From assembly GCA_030631455.1 (NCBI GenBank), contig DAOVLC010000011.1:1-11455 (forward strand): DNA of 11,455 nt, read 5' to 3'. Shown here piece by piece: positions 1 to 7,266 of this stretch. The position numbers and the translations under genes were made by a program. Below the pieces are notes generated by a model that searched no databases, was not told the origin of the DNA, and saw nothing but the letters and a program-made list of their open reading frames with translations. The DNA is from Candidatus Zixiibacteriota bacterium. Its GTDB lineage: Bacteria; Zixibacteria; MSB-5A5; JAABVY01; JAHJOQ01. The first letter of the stretch is position 1, and every line of letters begins with the position of its first letter.

Positions 1-280
1 CATCGTCGAATGTCAACATGATCTCATTCTGATTTTCCCGCGACAGAAACACATCCGGCGCAACGAACTTCAATCCTGAGCTGATCGCCTCTTCGATGAA
101 GAGCCTGAACTGCCTGATCGAAATCTCACTGACAGAGCGAAATGATGGTTGCGCTACGACATCATGAACGAGAAAGCAACGCAGCGCGCGGGGAATGTGC
201 GGTTTGAGGAGTATGTGCCAGTAGAGATACGCGCAAATGAAGACAGCAAATATAAAGGCAGAGATGGCTATCGGCCACAT
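1..280 (-). CDS. Membrane-anchored polysaccharide deacetylase (NodB family), N-terminal part only
   Basis: Read leftward from ATG 280-278, the frame stays open for 93 codons to the window edge, so the 3' part is missing. Residues 1-25 form one hydrophobic segment (MWPIAISAFIFAVFICAYLY), best read as a signal anchor. Residues 37-41 (FLVHD) resemble the early 'YHD' strand of NodB-type deacetylases. The last visible residues, 88-93 (MLTFDD), match the family's first catalytic motif TFDDG, which carries the metal-binding and catalytic aspartates. Family members remove N- or O-acetyl groups from chitin-like sugars, peptidoglycan or exopolysaccharide, usually outside the cytoplasm. The start lies 5 bases after the M16 peptidase stop with only a weak AGCAGG-like binding site close to it. 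In Bacillus subtilis a deacetylase-like gene (ylxY) also sits between pnpA and an M16 peptidase gene, so the linkage is known, though the order is reversed here. The substrate cannot be told, because the later motifs are outside the window. Confidence 0.8.
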   Translation of the reverse strand, partial: MWPIAISAFIFAVFICAYLYWHILLKPHIPRALRCFLVHDVVAQPSFRSVSEISIRQFRLFIEEAISSGLKFVAPDVFLSRENQNEIMLTFDD

Positions 281-285
281 ACCTG

Positions 286-1557
286 CTAAGATATGATGTC
301 CCAGTGTACCTCGTCAAGTATCTTATCTTGAACAGAACCGAGAAACACGGCGGCGCAGCGATCTGCGCTGAAAATCGTATCGATCGCCTCTTTGAGATTG
401 TCCTTGCTTACTTTCTCGACGCGGGCCAGCGTCTCCTCGATTGGAGTGAACGTGTTATACCCAAATTCGTGCCGCGCAATCCTGTTCATTCTGGCTGCGG
501 AACTTTCGAGCCCGAGCAGGAGGTTTCCCTTCAACTGCTGTCGCGCAGAATCGAGTTCGTCATCGGAGATCGTATTCTCTCGTATCTTCGCGATCTCAGA
601 AAGAATAACATCTGTGCTCTTGACTGCATTCTTATTGTCGGTTGCGAGAGTTATTCCAAACGTTCCCCCGTCACGATAGAAATCCTGATACGTGTAGACG
701 CTATAGGCGTAGCCCAACTTCTCGCGTACCGCCTGAAATAGTCGTGAAGACATCCCTCCGCCGAGAATATTGTGCAGCACCAGTATCGCGAATTTATTCG
801 GATGCGTGAACCGATAGGCCGGGAAGCCGATGCATGTGTGAATCTGGTTTGACTCACGGTGCACCGCTTTTCTCGAAGGCTTGGCATTTTCTACATCGGA
901 GTCCGACGCCACAACCGGGTCCTGGTGATCGAGCTGAAGCTTCTCTTCAACCATCCTCACCAGTTCATCGTGATCGACGCCGCCAGCCGCCGCCACGACA
1001 ATTCGCCCCGATGTGTAGTTCTTCTGTTTGAATGCAACAATATCATCTCGCACCATGGCCGAAATTCCGTCGGCAGATCCCATAACCGGCTGGCCGAGCG
1101 AGTGATCGTCCCATATAGCCCGGGCGAACAGATCGTGCACATAATCGGACGGCGTGTCGAATACGTCGTTTATCTCTTCGATTATGACGTTCCTTTCGCG
1201 ATCAAAGTGCTCCGGAGTGAACGTGGAATTGATCAACATGTCGGAGAGAACATCGACGGCAATCGGAAGGTGCTCATCTATTACGCGAGCGTAGAAACAG
1301 GTTTGTTCACGGCTCGTGAATGCATTCAGATTCCCGCCAACCGATTCCAGTGCGGACGCGATATCGAACGCGGATCTGGTAGCCGTTCCTTTGAACAACA
1401 TGTGTTCAATGAGGTGACAGATGCCATTTTCCGCGACCGATTCGTCTCTTGATCCAATGTCAACCCAGATTCCGATCGACACAGAATGAAGATGGGGCAT
1501 GGTCTCGGTGATGACCCGTACCCCATTCTTAAGAACAGTCTTCTTATATCCTGTCAT
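286..1557 (-). CDS. M16 family zinc metallopeptidase (processing-peptidase-like)
   Basis: A 423-residue protein, normal length for single-unit M16B peptidases. The inverted zinc motif HxxEH is seen at 48-52 (HLIEH), followed by FKGT. The distal zinc-binding glutamate is probably E128 in the segment ERNVIIEEIN (121-130). The C-terminal half has the conserved segment GGGMSSRLFQAVREK (266-280) followed by LGYAYSV, which supplies the Arg/Tyr pair of the family (R278 and Y285). There is no signal peptide, so it is probably cytoplasmic. Related enzymes include Bacillus MlpA/YmxG and mitochondrial processing peptidase beta; they cut peptides or short unfolded segments, and the true substrate is unknown. 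The frame is open for a further 118 codons upstream, but that part only shadows the 3' end of pnp. MTGYKKTVLKNGV is the usual family N-terminus and has TAGGA just before it, so I start there, 13 bases after the pnp stop. Confidence 0.93.
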   Translation of the reverse strand: MTGYKKTVLKNGVRVITETMPHLHSVSIGIWVDIGSRDESVAENGICHLIEHMLFKGTATRSAFDIASALESVGGNLNAFTSREQTCFYARVIDEHLPIAVDVLSDMLINSTFTPEHFDRERNVIIEEINDVFDTPSDYVHDLFARAIWDDHSLGQPVMGSADGISAMVRDDIVAFKQKNYTSGRIVVAAAGGVDHDELVRMVEEKLQLDHQDPVVASDSDVENAKPSRKAVHRESNQIHTCIGFPAYRFTHPNKFAILVLHNILGGGMSSRLFQAVREKLGYAYSVYTYQDFYRDGGTFGITLATDNKNAVKSTDVILSEIAKIRENTISDDELDSARQQLKGNLLLGLESSAARMNRIARHEFGYNTFTPIEETLARVEKVSKDNLKEAIDTIFSADRCAAVFLGSVQDKILDEVHWDIIS

Positions 1558-1570
1558 ATTTCCTATTCGG

Positions 1571-3775
1571 CTACCCCTTGCGCTCCCGGTCCGGACGCCT
1601 CGACCTGCCTCGGTCGTTTCTGTCGTTCCTGGGACCTCTGCTGTCGCGCCCCGATCTGTAACCCCTGTCGGATCTTTCATCTCTGTCACGTTCTCCGCCT
1701 CCCGGTAGGAGAACCTTACGCGAGAGACGTATCTTACCCTCCGGATCAATGTCAATAACCTTGACAGTGACTGAATCGTTGAGACGCATAACGTCCTCGA
1801 CTCTTTCGATTCGGTGGTGATCAATCTCGGAGATGTGAAGCAGCCCATCCGTATTCGGCAGGATTTCGATAAACGCGCCGAATGCAGCAATGCGTTTGAC
1901 CTTGCCCTCATACACCTTGCCGATTTCCGGCTCCTCTATCAGTGACTCAATGGTCTCGCGAGCCTTCTGCCCTGCGGACTGATCCACGGCTGATATAAAC
2001 ACGGTGCCGTCATCCTCGATATCGATCTTTGCGCCTGTTTCTTCGATAATCTGACGAATCATCTTACCACCCGGTCCGATCACCATACCGATTTTGTCCG
2101 GCTTGATCTTCATGATGAAGATTCTCGGTGCATACGAAGACAGTTCGGCTCTCGGCTTATCAATCGTGCGATCCATTACTTCAAGGATATGAAGACGGGC
2201 GTCCCGTGCCTGCTGCAAAGCTGCACGCATGATATCGAGTGAGATTCCCGTTACCTTGAGGTCCATCTGGAATGCGCATATACCATCGCGCGTACCGGTA
2301 ACCTTGAAATCCATATCGCCGTAATGATCTTCCTGACCGAGGATATCGGTCAGCACCGCGACGTTGTCACCTTCCTTTATCAAACCCATCGCAATACCGG
2401 CAATCGGGCACTTGACCGGAACTCCCGCGTCCATCAATGCAAGACTCGATCCGCACACGGTGGCCATCGACGACGACCCATTCGATTCGAGAATGTCCGA
2501 TACGATTCTTATGGTATATGGAAAAGCATCTTCAGTCGGGAGTATCTTCTCGACCGATCTTTCAGCCAGGGCACCATGACCGATTTCGCGACGGCCGGGG
2601 CCCCTCTGTGGGCGTACTTCACCTACCGAGTACGGTGGGAAGTTATAGTGCAGCATCAGCGATTTGGTTGTCTCGCCCATGATATCGTCGATCCGCTGCT
2701 CATCGGCTTTCGAGCCAAGAGTAACTGTCGCGAGCGCCTGTGTCTGACCGCGCGTGAAGAGCGCCGATCCATGCGTCCGAGGAAGAATTCCGGTCTCGCA
2801 CGTGACCTCTCTGACATCAGTCAAACCGCGTCCGTCCATGCGTTTACCATCTGCTATGATCCGCTTGCGCATGTCGGCCTTTTCGATCTCCTCGACAATC
2901 GTCACGACTTTCCGCTTGCACTCCGGGTATTCCTCTTCGAGCTCCTCGACTGTCTTGCTGATGAGTTCGTCAAAGGCATTGCTCCGCTCGTGCTTATCGG
3001 GGGTAAAGTTAATTTCCGGGATAACCGAGGCGACTCTGTCGTTGACTTTGGACACGAAATCCTCGTCAACTTCGGGAGGCACGATCTCGCGTTTGGGTTT
3101 GCCTGCGCGCGCCTTCAACTCGTCGATCAGCACGACGATCTTCTTTATCACATCGTAACCGAAGCTCAACGCTCCGAGAAGATCGTCTTCCGAAATCTCC
3201 TTGCACCCGCCTTCGACCATAGTTACGGCATCGGCGCTTCCCGCCATGATAATGTTCATGTCCGAGTCTTCGAGTTGCTGCAATGTCGGGTTGATTACGA
3301 ACTCGCCGGCAATGCGCCCAACCCTCACGCCCGCAATCGTCTCATCGAACGGAATATCTGAGATCGACAGCGCTGCTGATGCACCTATCAGGCCGAGAAT
3401 ATCGGAGTCGTTCTCCTGGTCGGAGGAGAGAACGGTAATCAGAACCTGTGTCTCGCATTTGAACCCATCGGGAAAGAGGGGACGAATCGGACGGTCGATG
3501 ATACGGCTCGAGAGAATCTCCTTCTCAGAAGGGCGTCCTTCGCGTTTGAAAAACCCGCCCGGAATCTTGCCGGCGGCAGATGTTTTCTCGCGGTAATCAA
3601 CCGTTAACGGGAAAAACCCTCGATCTTCTCTCGCTTCCTTCTCCGCACATGCGGCGGCCAGTATCATGGTGTCAGCGAATCTTACGGCGACCGCACCATG
3701 AGCCTGTTTCGCAAATCGCCCCGTCTCAATAGATAGAGTCCTGCCCCCTATCTCCATTTCTACTTTCTCAATCAT
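1571..3775 (-). CDS. pnp: Polyribonucleotide nucleotidyltransferase (PNPase)
   Basis: A 734-residue phosphorolytic 3'-5' exoribonuclease that releases nucleoside diphosphates from RNA and can run in reverse to add tails. Domains in order: first RNase PH fold (about 1-140), helical linker (about 240-310), second RNase PH fold (about 315-540), KH domain (about 552-612, GxxG motif at 567-570, GPGG), S1 domain (about 619-688), then an arginine-rich tail. By alignment from memory with the E. coli enzyme, the metal-site residues are D483, D489 and K491 in the segment EDHYGDMDFK, and the phosphate loop is SNGSSSMA (431-438), so the enzyme looks active. The start at MIEKVEMEIGG is chosen because it matches family N-termini and has AAAAGG five bases upstream; an in-frame ATG further upstream lies inside rpsO. 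It is 31 bases downstream of rpsO, the usual arrangement. PNPase normally works as a trimer in the cytoplasm. Confidence 0.98.
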   Translation of the reverse strand: MIEKVEMEIGGRTLSIETGRFAKQAHGAVAVRFADTMILAAACAEKEAREDRGFFPLTVDYREKTSAAGKIPGGFFKREGRPSEKEILSSRIIDRPIRPLFPDGFKCETQVLITVLSSDQENDSDILGLIGASAALSISDIPFDETIAGVRVGRIAGEFVINPTLQQLEDSDMNIIMAGSADAVTMVEGGCKEISEDDLLGALSFGYDVIKKIVVLIDELKARAGKPKREIVPPEVDEDFVSKVNDRVASVIPEINFTPDKHERSNAFDELISKTVEELEEEYPECKRKVVTIVEEIEKADMRKRIIADGKRMDGRGLTDVREVTCETGILPRTHGSALFTRGQTQALATVTLGSKADEQRIDDIMGETTKSLMLHYNFPPYSVGEVRPQRGPGRREIGHGALAERSVEKILPTEDAFPYTIRIVSDILESNGSSSMATVCGSSLALMDAGVPVKCPIAGIAMGLIKEGDNVAVLTDILGQEDHYGDMDFKVTGTRDGICAFQMDLKVTGISLDIMRAALQQARDARLHILEVMDRTIDKPRAELSSYAPRIFIMKIKPDKIGMVIGPGGKMIRQIIEETGAKIDIEDDGTVFISAVDQSAGQKARETIESLIEEPEIGKVYEGKVKRIAAFGAFIEILPNTDGLLHISEIDHHRIERVEDVMRLNDSVTVKVIDIDPEGKIRLSRKVLLPGGGERDRDERSDRGYRSGRDSRGPRNDRNDRGRSRRPDRERKG
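1574..1705 (-). repeat. Arg-every-third-residue C-terminal tail of PNPase
   Basis: Residues 691-734 of PNPase follow the S1 domain and contain 15 arginines in 44 residues, along with Asp, Gly, Ser and Asn and almost no hydrophobic residues. Nine arginines fall at exact three-residue spacing (698, 701, 704, 707, 710, 713, 716, 719, 722). The arginine codons are mixed (AGA, AGG, CGA, CGC, CGG, CGT), so the DNA itself is only a loose repeat. The segment is probably disordered and may bind RNA or acidic partners; that is inference. Charged tails after the S1 domain occur in PNPases of several bacterial groups. Confidence 0.8.
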
Positions 3776-3780
3776 AATAT

Positions 3781-3786
3781 CCTTTT
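3781..3786 (-). promoter_or_regulatory. Ribosome binding site of pnp, in the rpsO-pnp gap
   Basis: AAAAGG lies five bases before the chosen pnp ATG and fixes that start against the longer open frame that reaches into rpsO. The whole rpsO-pnp gap is 31 bases (3776-3806). It has no strong inverted repeat and no run of T, so neither a terminator nor the long RNase III hairpin known before E. coli pnp is present. Confidence 0.7.
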
Positions 3787-3806
3787 CACTGAGTATGAAT
3801 TTTCTC

Positions 3807-4076
3807 TTAGCGGCGCAGATCAAGCTGTTTGATTAACTCGCGATAGGCCTCAATATCGCTGCTCTTAAGGTAGTCAAGAAGCTTCCTTCTCTTACCCACC
3901 AGCTTGATAAGCCCGTAGCGGGAATGGTAGTCCTTCTTGTGGTGTTGCATGTGCAATGTAAGTTCATTGATCCTCTGCGTTAGTAACGCAATCTGAACCT
4001 CCGGAGATCCAGTGTCTTTGTCGTGAAGGCGAAAATGATCTACGATCTCGGCCTTCTTCTCTTTCGCTAACGGCAT
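3807..4076 (-). CDS. rpsO: Small ribosomal subunit protein S15
   Basis: An 89-residue protein matching S15 over its entire length, which is the standard size. S15 binds the central domain of 16S rRNA early in 30S assembly and forms bridge B4 to the 50S subunit. Diagnostic segments are [17 protein letters not shown] (21-37), with the conserved TGS-EVQ loop, and [12 protein letters not shown] (45-56), followed by RRKLLDYLK and the C-terminal LDLRR. The start has an AGGGAG binding site four bases upstream. Only 8 bases separate it from the ribF stop, so any S15 autoregulatory leader of the kind known in E. coli, Geobacillus or Thermus would have to lie inside the end of ribF. It is followed by pnp, as in most bacteria. 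Confidence 0.98.
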   Translation of the reverse strand: MPLAKEKKAEIVDHFRLHDKDTGSPEVQIALLTQRINELTLHMQHHKKDYHSRYGLIKLVGKRRKLLDYLKSSDIEAYRELIKQLDLRR

Positions 4077-4080
4077 ATTA

Positions 4081-4086
4081 CTCCCT
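4081..4086 (-). promoter_or_regulatory. Ribosome binding site of rpsO overlapping the ribF stop codon
   Basis: AGGGAG is four bases upstream of the rpsO ATG. Its first bases belong to the ribF stop codon TAG (4087-4085), so ribosomes ending ribF sit on the rpsO initiation region. Confidence 0.75.
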
Positions 4087-5005
4087 ATATCCTTGACAAA
4101 ATGTCTCTGATTCTTTTCTCATCTTCGGCGATCTGTGTCACGAGTTTATTGCCCGACTCGAATCTCACGCTGTCTCTCGTTCTGTCGAACACGTCTATCG
4201 TGACCCCGGTGTCATAAAGATCGCCATCAAAGTCAAATATGCTCACCTCAAGATCGAAAATGCTTCGGTCTTCACCGATGTACATCATCCCGGGAAGCCA
4301 GTCGCTACTTACCTTGACCTTCGCAGCGTACACACCAGGTCTCGGAATCAGCTTGTCGGCGTGAGCGCGCACATTGATGGTCGGATAACCGAGCTTCTTC
4401 CCGACCCCGCGGCCTCTGACAACGGTGCCGGAAACTCGATACGGTCGATTCAGCATGTGCACAGCCGAGGCAAACCTTCCGTCAAACAAATCCTCTCTTA
4501 TCCTGCTCGAATGAACAGGCAAACCTTCGAAAACCACAGGTGGGACGACTCGCAGATCGTAACCATACTGAGGTCTCATTTCCTCGAGAAGCCGTTCACC
4601 GCCTTCTCGCTTTCTACCAAAAGTGTGGTTGTACCCGACAACCACCGACCTTGCGCCGAATATGCCGACGAGAACCTGGCGGACGTAGTCCTTCGCCTGC
4701 AAAACGGCTAACTTAGTATTAAACGAAAATATCGCCAGATAGTCAAGTCCAATTTCATCGAGAATTTTCTCTCTTTCCTCGTCGATCGTCAACAGCGGGA
4801 CCTGCCTCGACGGCCGTAACACCTTCGCGGGGTGCGGCTTAAAGGTCAGCAACACCGACGGCACACCGTGATCTTTCGCCAGATCGATTACCGCATGCAG
4901 CAATTGGACATGACCGAGATGTATCCCATCAAAGGTGCCCTGGGTCAGAACAGACCCTTCCGGAAAAGCGGGCGGAGAGTCGATGTTGAGTTCAATCGTT
5001 CGCAT
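4085..5005 (-). CDS. ribF: Bifunctional riboflavin kinase / FMN adenylyltransferase
   Basis: A 306-residue cytoplasmic enzyme, usual length, that phosphorylates riboflavin to FMN and adenylates FMN to FAD. The N-terminal nucleotidyltransferase domain (about 15-185) has [10 protein letters not shown] at 23-32, including the HxGH motif (29-32), then [15 protein letters not shown] (121-135) and SSRIRE (166-171). The C-terminal kinase domain (about 187-306) has [10 protein letters not shown] (202-211), whose PTxN motif binds Mg-ATP, and a probable catalytic E253 in [14 protein letters not shown]. One oddity: the usual stretch around NIGxRPTF is replaced by YIGEDRSIF and is a few residues shorter, so the loop over the flavin site differs. 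The ATG directly follows the truB TGA with no gap, and only a weak GAG-type binding site is visible, which suggests coupled translation. ribF next to truB and rpsO is a common arrangement. Confidence 0.96.
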   Translation of the reverse strand: MRTIELNIDSPPAFPEGSVLTQGTFDGIHLGHVQLLHAVIDLAKDHGVPSVLLTFKPHPAKVLRPSRQVPLLTIDEEREKILDEIGLDYLAIFSFNTKLAVLQAKDYVRQVLVGIFGARSVVVGYNHTFGRKREGGERLLEEMRPQYGYDLRVVPPVVFEGLPVHSSRIREDLFDGRFASAVHMLNRPYRVSGTVVRGRGVGKKLGYPTINVRAHADKLIPRPGVYAAKVKVSSDWLPGMMYIGEDRSIFDLEVSIFDFDGDLYDTGVTIDVFDRTRDSVRFESGNKLVTQIAEDEKRIRDILSRI

Positions 5006-5938
5006 TCAGATCACTCTAATGTACTTAAAAACAGGTGTGCTGCCTGTTTTGTTCGCGTCGAGTTCCGAGCTGGCAAGAAGCGCCTCGCCGACAGCGAGCA
5101 GTCGCCCTGCCGAATCGGCGAGCGAAACCTTCTCCCCGCGTCCAAACCCGCTCGAGTATCGCTCTATATCCCAGGCAAATATGTCGACACCATTTGCGAT
5201 ATCGGTCTTCTTCGCTTCCGCGATAGTCAGAAAGGGAAATTCGAGTAACCCCGGTAGATCGATTATTCGTTCACTAAGCCTGTTGAGATTCTCACGAGCG
5301 GCAATCTGATTCAACGTGAGAGCGTCTTCCAGTTTGTAGCGTCCCACACGAAGTCTGGTGAGAGAGAATAGATGCGCACCGCAACCAAGTTTCCGCCCAA
5401 GCTCGTGAGCTATCGATCTTATGTACGTCCCTTTCGAGCAGGTCACGTCGATCTTAATATGAGGAGAGGCGAATTCGATCAAGCGAATCTTATGAATCGT
5501 AACATCCCGATTCTTCGCTGGAATATCGACTCCGTTCCTGGCATACTCATACCGAGGTCGCCCATGGTACTTAGCGGCTGAGTGCGGAGGCACAGTCTGT
5601 TGTATATCCCCCGTGAAGGATTCAAGCGCCGTCCCGACTTCTCCCGCCGATATGGCGTTAACGGCCGACTCGCCAGTGACAACTCCGTAACGGTCGTACG
5701 TCATTGTAGTCCTACCGAGCATGATATCCGCTTCGTACCGTTTGTCCTCGTGCGTCAGAAACTGCACAAGTTTGGTGGCGCGCCCAAGGCAGACGACTAC
5801 CAGCCCGTGCGCAAGCGGATCGAGTGTTCCGCAGTGACCGATTCGCCTTATCCGAAGAATTCTTCTTAGACTGGAGATCACGTCGAACGAGGTAATGCCT
5901 TGATGCTTGTTGACGAGGATAGCGCCATCATTTCTCAT
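5006..5938 (-). CDS. truB: tRNA pseudouridine(55) synthase
   Basis: A 310-residue enzyme that turns uridine 55 in the T-loop of tRNAs into pseudouridine. The catalytic aspartate is D40 in RRIGHCGTLDPLAHG (31-45). Other family marks are KRYEA (66-70) with the stacking tyrosine Y68, TVPPHSAAKYHGRPRYEYAR (115-134), and CSKGTYIRSIAHELG (167-181). A C-terminal PUA-like part covers roughly 234-306. The length and motifs fit a bacterial TruB with a short PUA-like domain. The start MRNDGAILVNKHQGITSFD matches the usual N-terminal strand. It overlaps the end of the DHH phosphoesterase gene by 11 bases. A GAGGAG sequence lies 13 bases upstream, too far for an ideal binding site, so reinitiation after the upstream stop is plausible. 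Confidence 0.97.
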   Translation of the reverse strand: MRNDGAILVNKHQGITSFDVISSLRRILRIRRIGHCGTLDPLAHGLVVVCLGRATKLVQFLTHEDKRYEADIMLGRTTMTYDRYGVVTGESAVNAISAGEVGTALESFTGDIQQTVPPHSAAKYHGRPRYEYARNGVDIPAKNRDVTIHKIRLIEFASPHIKIDVTCSKGTYIRSIAHELGRKLGCGAHLFSLTRLRVGRYKLEDALTLNQIAARENLNRLSERIIDLPGLLEFPFLTIAEAKKTDIANGVDIFAWDIERYSSGFGRGEKVSLADSAGRLLAVGEALLASSELDANKTGSTPVFKYIRVI

Positions 5939-6917
5939 CGTGATCGAGCATCTCCTCGGCTATTCGGTACAGAGTCTTCTTTGCACTCTCGATCGGCAAC
6001 TTGATCATCGCTCCTGCGGCGTTCGTATGCCCCCCACCGCCGAACCGTCTGGCAATTTCCGACACATCGAAAACAGAGCGCGATCTCAAAGATACTTTCG
6101 TTGCATCATCAGATACGCTCTTGAAGAGAGCGCCGATCGTCACACTGCTCAAGTACATCGAGTAGTCGACTATACCCTCGAAGTCGGCGAAATCGAGCCC
6201 TCTCTGCTCCAGCATCTCTTTCGACAAAGTAAGGGCACACAGCCTGCCGTCCAATACCACCTCAGCGCTGCTAATGACTTCGCCTATAACCTGCATCTGC
6301 TGCTGCGATTTCGAGAAGTAGATCCTGTCGGTCATAACTCTCGGATCGACACCGGCCTCTATCATCTCCGCACAGATTCTGAGTGATTCGGGTGTGGTCG
6401 AGGAGAAATGGAAACGACCGGTATCGGTCAGGATACCTGTGTAAAGCCACTCGGCGGCTTGCCTAGTAAACACAAATCCGGCCTGTTTGAGAATTCCATG
6501 AATGACTTCAGCCACAGAGGATGCCCCCTCGTTGACAAGATTAATGTCTCCATACAGGCTGTTGCCCGGGTGATGGTCGATATTTATGATCCGGCAACCG
6601 GACGGAATCAAATCCTTGACTTTGCCGACACGCTCGAGGGTGGTGGATTCGAGTATCAGAGCCAAATCGGGGACGAAATCCAGGCCTGAAGAATCTGTCC
6701 TGACATTCTCTATGCCGTTAATGTTGGCATACCTTGTCGGTATTCTCCCTTGATTGCGGATCGCAACATTCTTGCCGAGGGACCTGAAGAAGTCGTACAT
6801 GACAAGCTGGCTTCCGAGCGAATCACCGTCCGGATCCTCGTGAGCTGCCACGAAGACATTCGTAGCATTCTCAAACGACTCAATTATCGTGTCGATTACC
6901 CTATCATTCATCTGCAT
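5928..6917 (-). CDS. nrnA: DHH/DHHA1 phosphoesterase, NrnA-like oligoribonuclease / pAp phosphatase
   Basis: A 329-residue protein of the usual NrnA length. DHH domain: motif I HEDPDGDSLGS (26-36), motif III IDHHPGNS (113-120, DHH at 114-116), motif IV GILTDTGRF (161-169). The C-terminal DHHA1 domain has the substrate loop GGGGHTNAAGA (293-303). Family members use two Mn ions to break down 2-5 nucleotide RNAs and to dephosphorylate 3'-phosphoadenosine 5'-phosphate or c-di-AMP-derived pApA; which substrate applies here is not decided by sequence. Motif II, normally Asp, reads LILESTTLERVG with E90 at that place. The gene overlaps rbfA by 14 bases if it starts at MQMNDRV; a second ATG two codons later (6911) is equally possible, and neither has a clear binding site. 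Its place beside rbfA and truB, with pnp downstream, fits a role in finishing RNA decay. Confidence 0.9.
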   Translation of the reverse strand: MQMNDRVIDTIIESFENATNVFVAAHEDPDGDSLGSQLVMYDFFRSLGKNVAIRNQGRIPTRYANINGIENVRTDSSGLDFVPDLALILESTTLERVGKVKDLIPSGCRIINIDHHPGNSLYGDINLVNEGASSVAEVIHGILKQAGFVFTRQAAEWLYTGILTDTGRFHFSSTTPESLRICAEMIEAGVDPRVMTDRIYFSKSQQQMQVIGEVISSAEVVLDGRLCALTLSKEMLEQRGLDFADFEGIVDYSMYLSSVTIGALFKSVSDDATKVSLRSRSVFDVSEIARRFGGGGHTNAAGAMIKLPIESAKKTLYRIAEEMLDHDEK

Positions 6918-7266
6918 CTTTTTCTTTCTTGATCTGATCCAGAAGGGAATCGATCTTCTCTCCATAGTCGAGAGATTTGTCGACGTGATAAGAGATCTGT
7001 GGAACTTGCCTGATTCTGAGCCTCTTTGCCAGTTCCGACTTTACGACGCCCTTCGTTCGGTCGAGGGCGCGTGCCGAATCGGCTTTTTCAATTCCGCTTC
7101 CCATCGCGGAGTAGTACACCTTGGCATACTTGAGATCTTTGCTCAACTCCACGTCGGTGATGGTCACGAAACCGAGTCTCGGATTCTTAATAGTACGGCC
7201 CAGTATATCCGCGATCTCTCTCTTGATCTGATCCCTGAGCCTGTCCTGTCTCTTGAATTCTCTCAT
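6904..7266 (-). CDS. rbfA: Ribosome-binding factor A
   Basis: A 120-residue KH-type protein that binds the 30S subunit, helps mature the 5' end of 16S rRNA (helix 1) and is needed at low temperature in E. coli. Family marks: the N-terminal helix RQDRLRDQIKREIADIL (6-22), then NPRLGFVTITDVELSKDLKY (28-47) with YAKVYYS, and the C-terminal RIRQVPQISYHVDKSLDYG (84-102). The end is a short Lys/Glu/Asp tail. The start codon overlaps the stop of the upstream DUF503 gene in an ATGA and has no Shine-Dalgarno sequence near it, so translation probably depends on that gene. Length is normal for the family. Confidence 0.96.
   Translation of the reverse strand: MREFKRQDRLRDQIKREIADILGRTIKNPRLGFVTITDVELSKDLKYAKVYYSAMGSGIEKADSARALDRTKGVVKSELAKRLRIRQVPQISYHVDKSLDYGEKIDSLLDQIKKEKDADE

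Noticed and set aside
859-1452. Plus-strand open frame of 197 codons opposite the M16 peptidase
   Set aside because: Antisense to the conserved zinc-motif region of the peptidase, with no recognisable domain and no convincing binding site.
1720-1753. Promoter-like TTGACA and TAAGAT on the minus strand inside pnp
   Set aside because: The spacing is about 13 bases, too short for a sigma-70 promoter, and both lie in conserved S1-domain codons.
1558-1911. N-terminal extension of the M16 peptidase by 118 codons into pnp
   Set aside because: The extension only re-reads the end of pnp in another frame, and the family N-terminus with a nearby binding site begins at 1557.
2324-3361. Open frame of 345 codons on the plus strand, opposite pnp
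   Set aside because: It lies wholly antisense to well-conserved PNPase codons, its product resembles no family I know and has a skewed Arg/His/Asp composition. It is a shadow of pnp codon usage.
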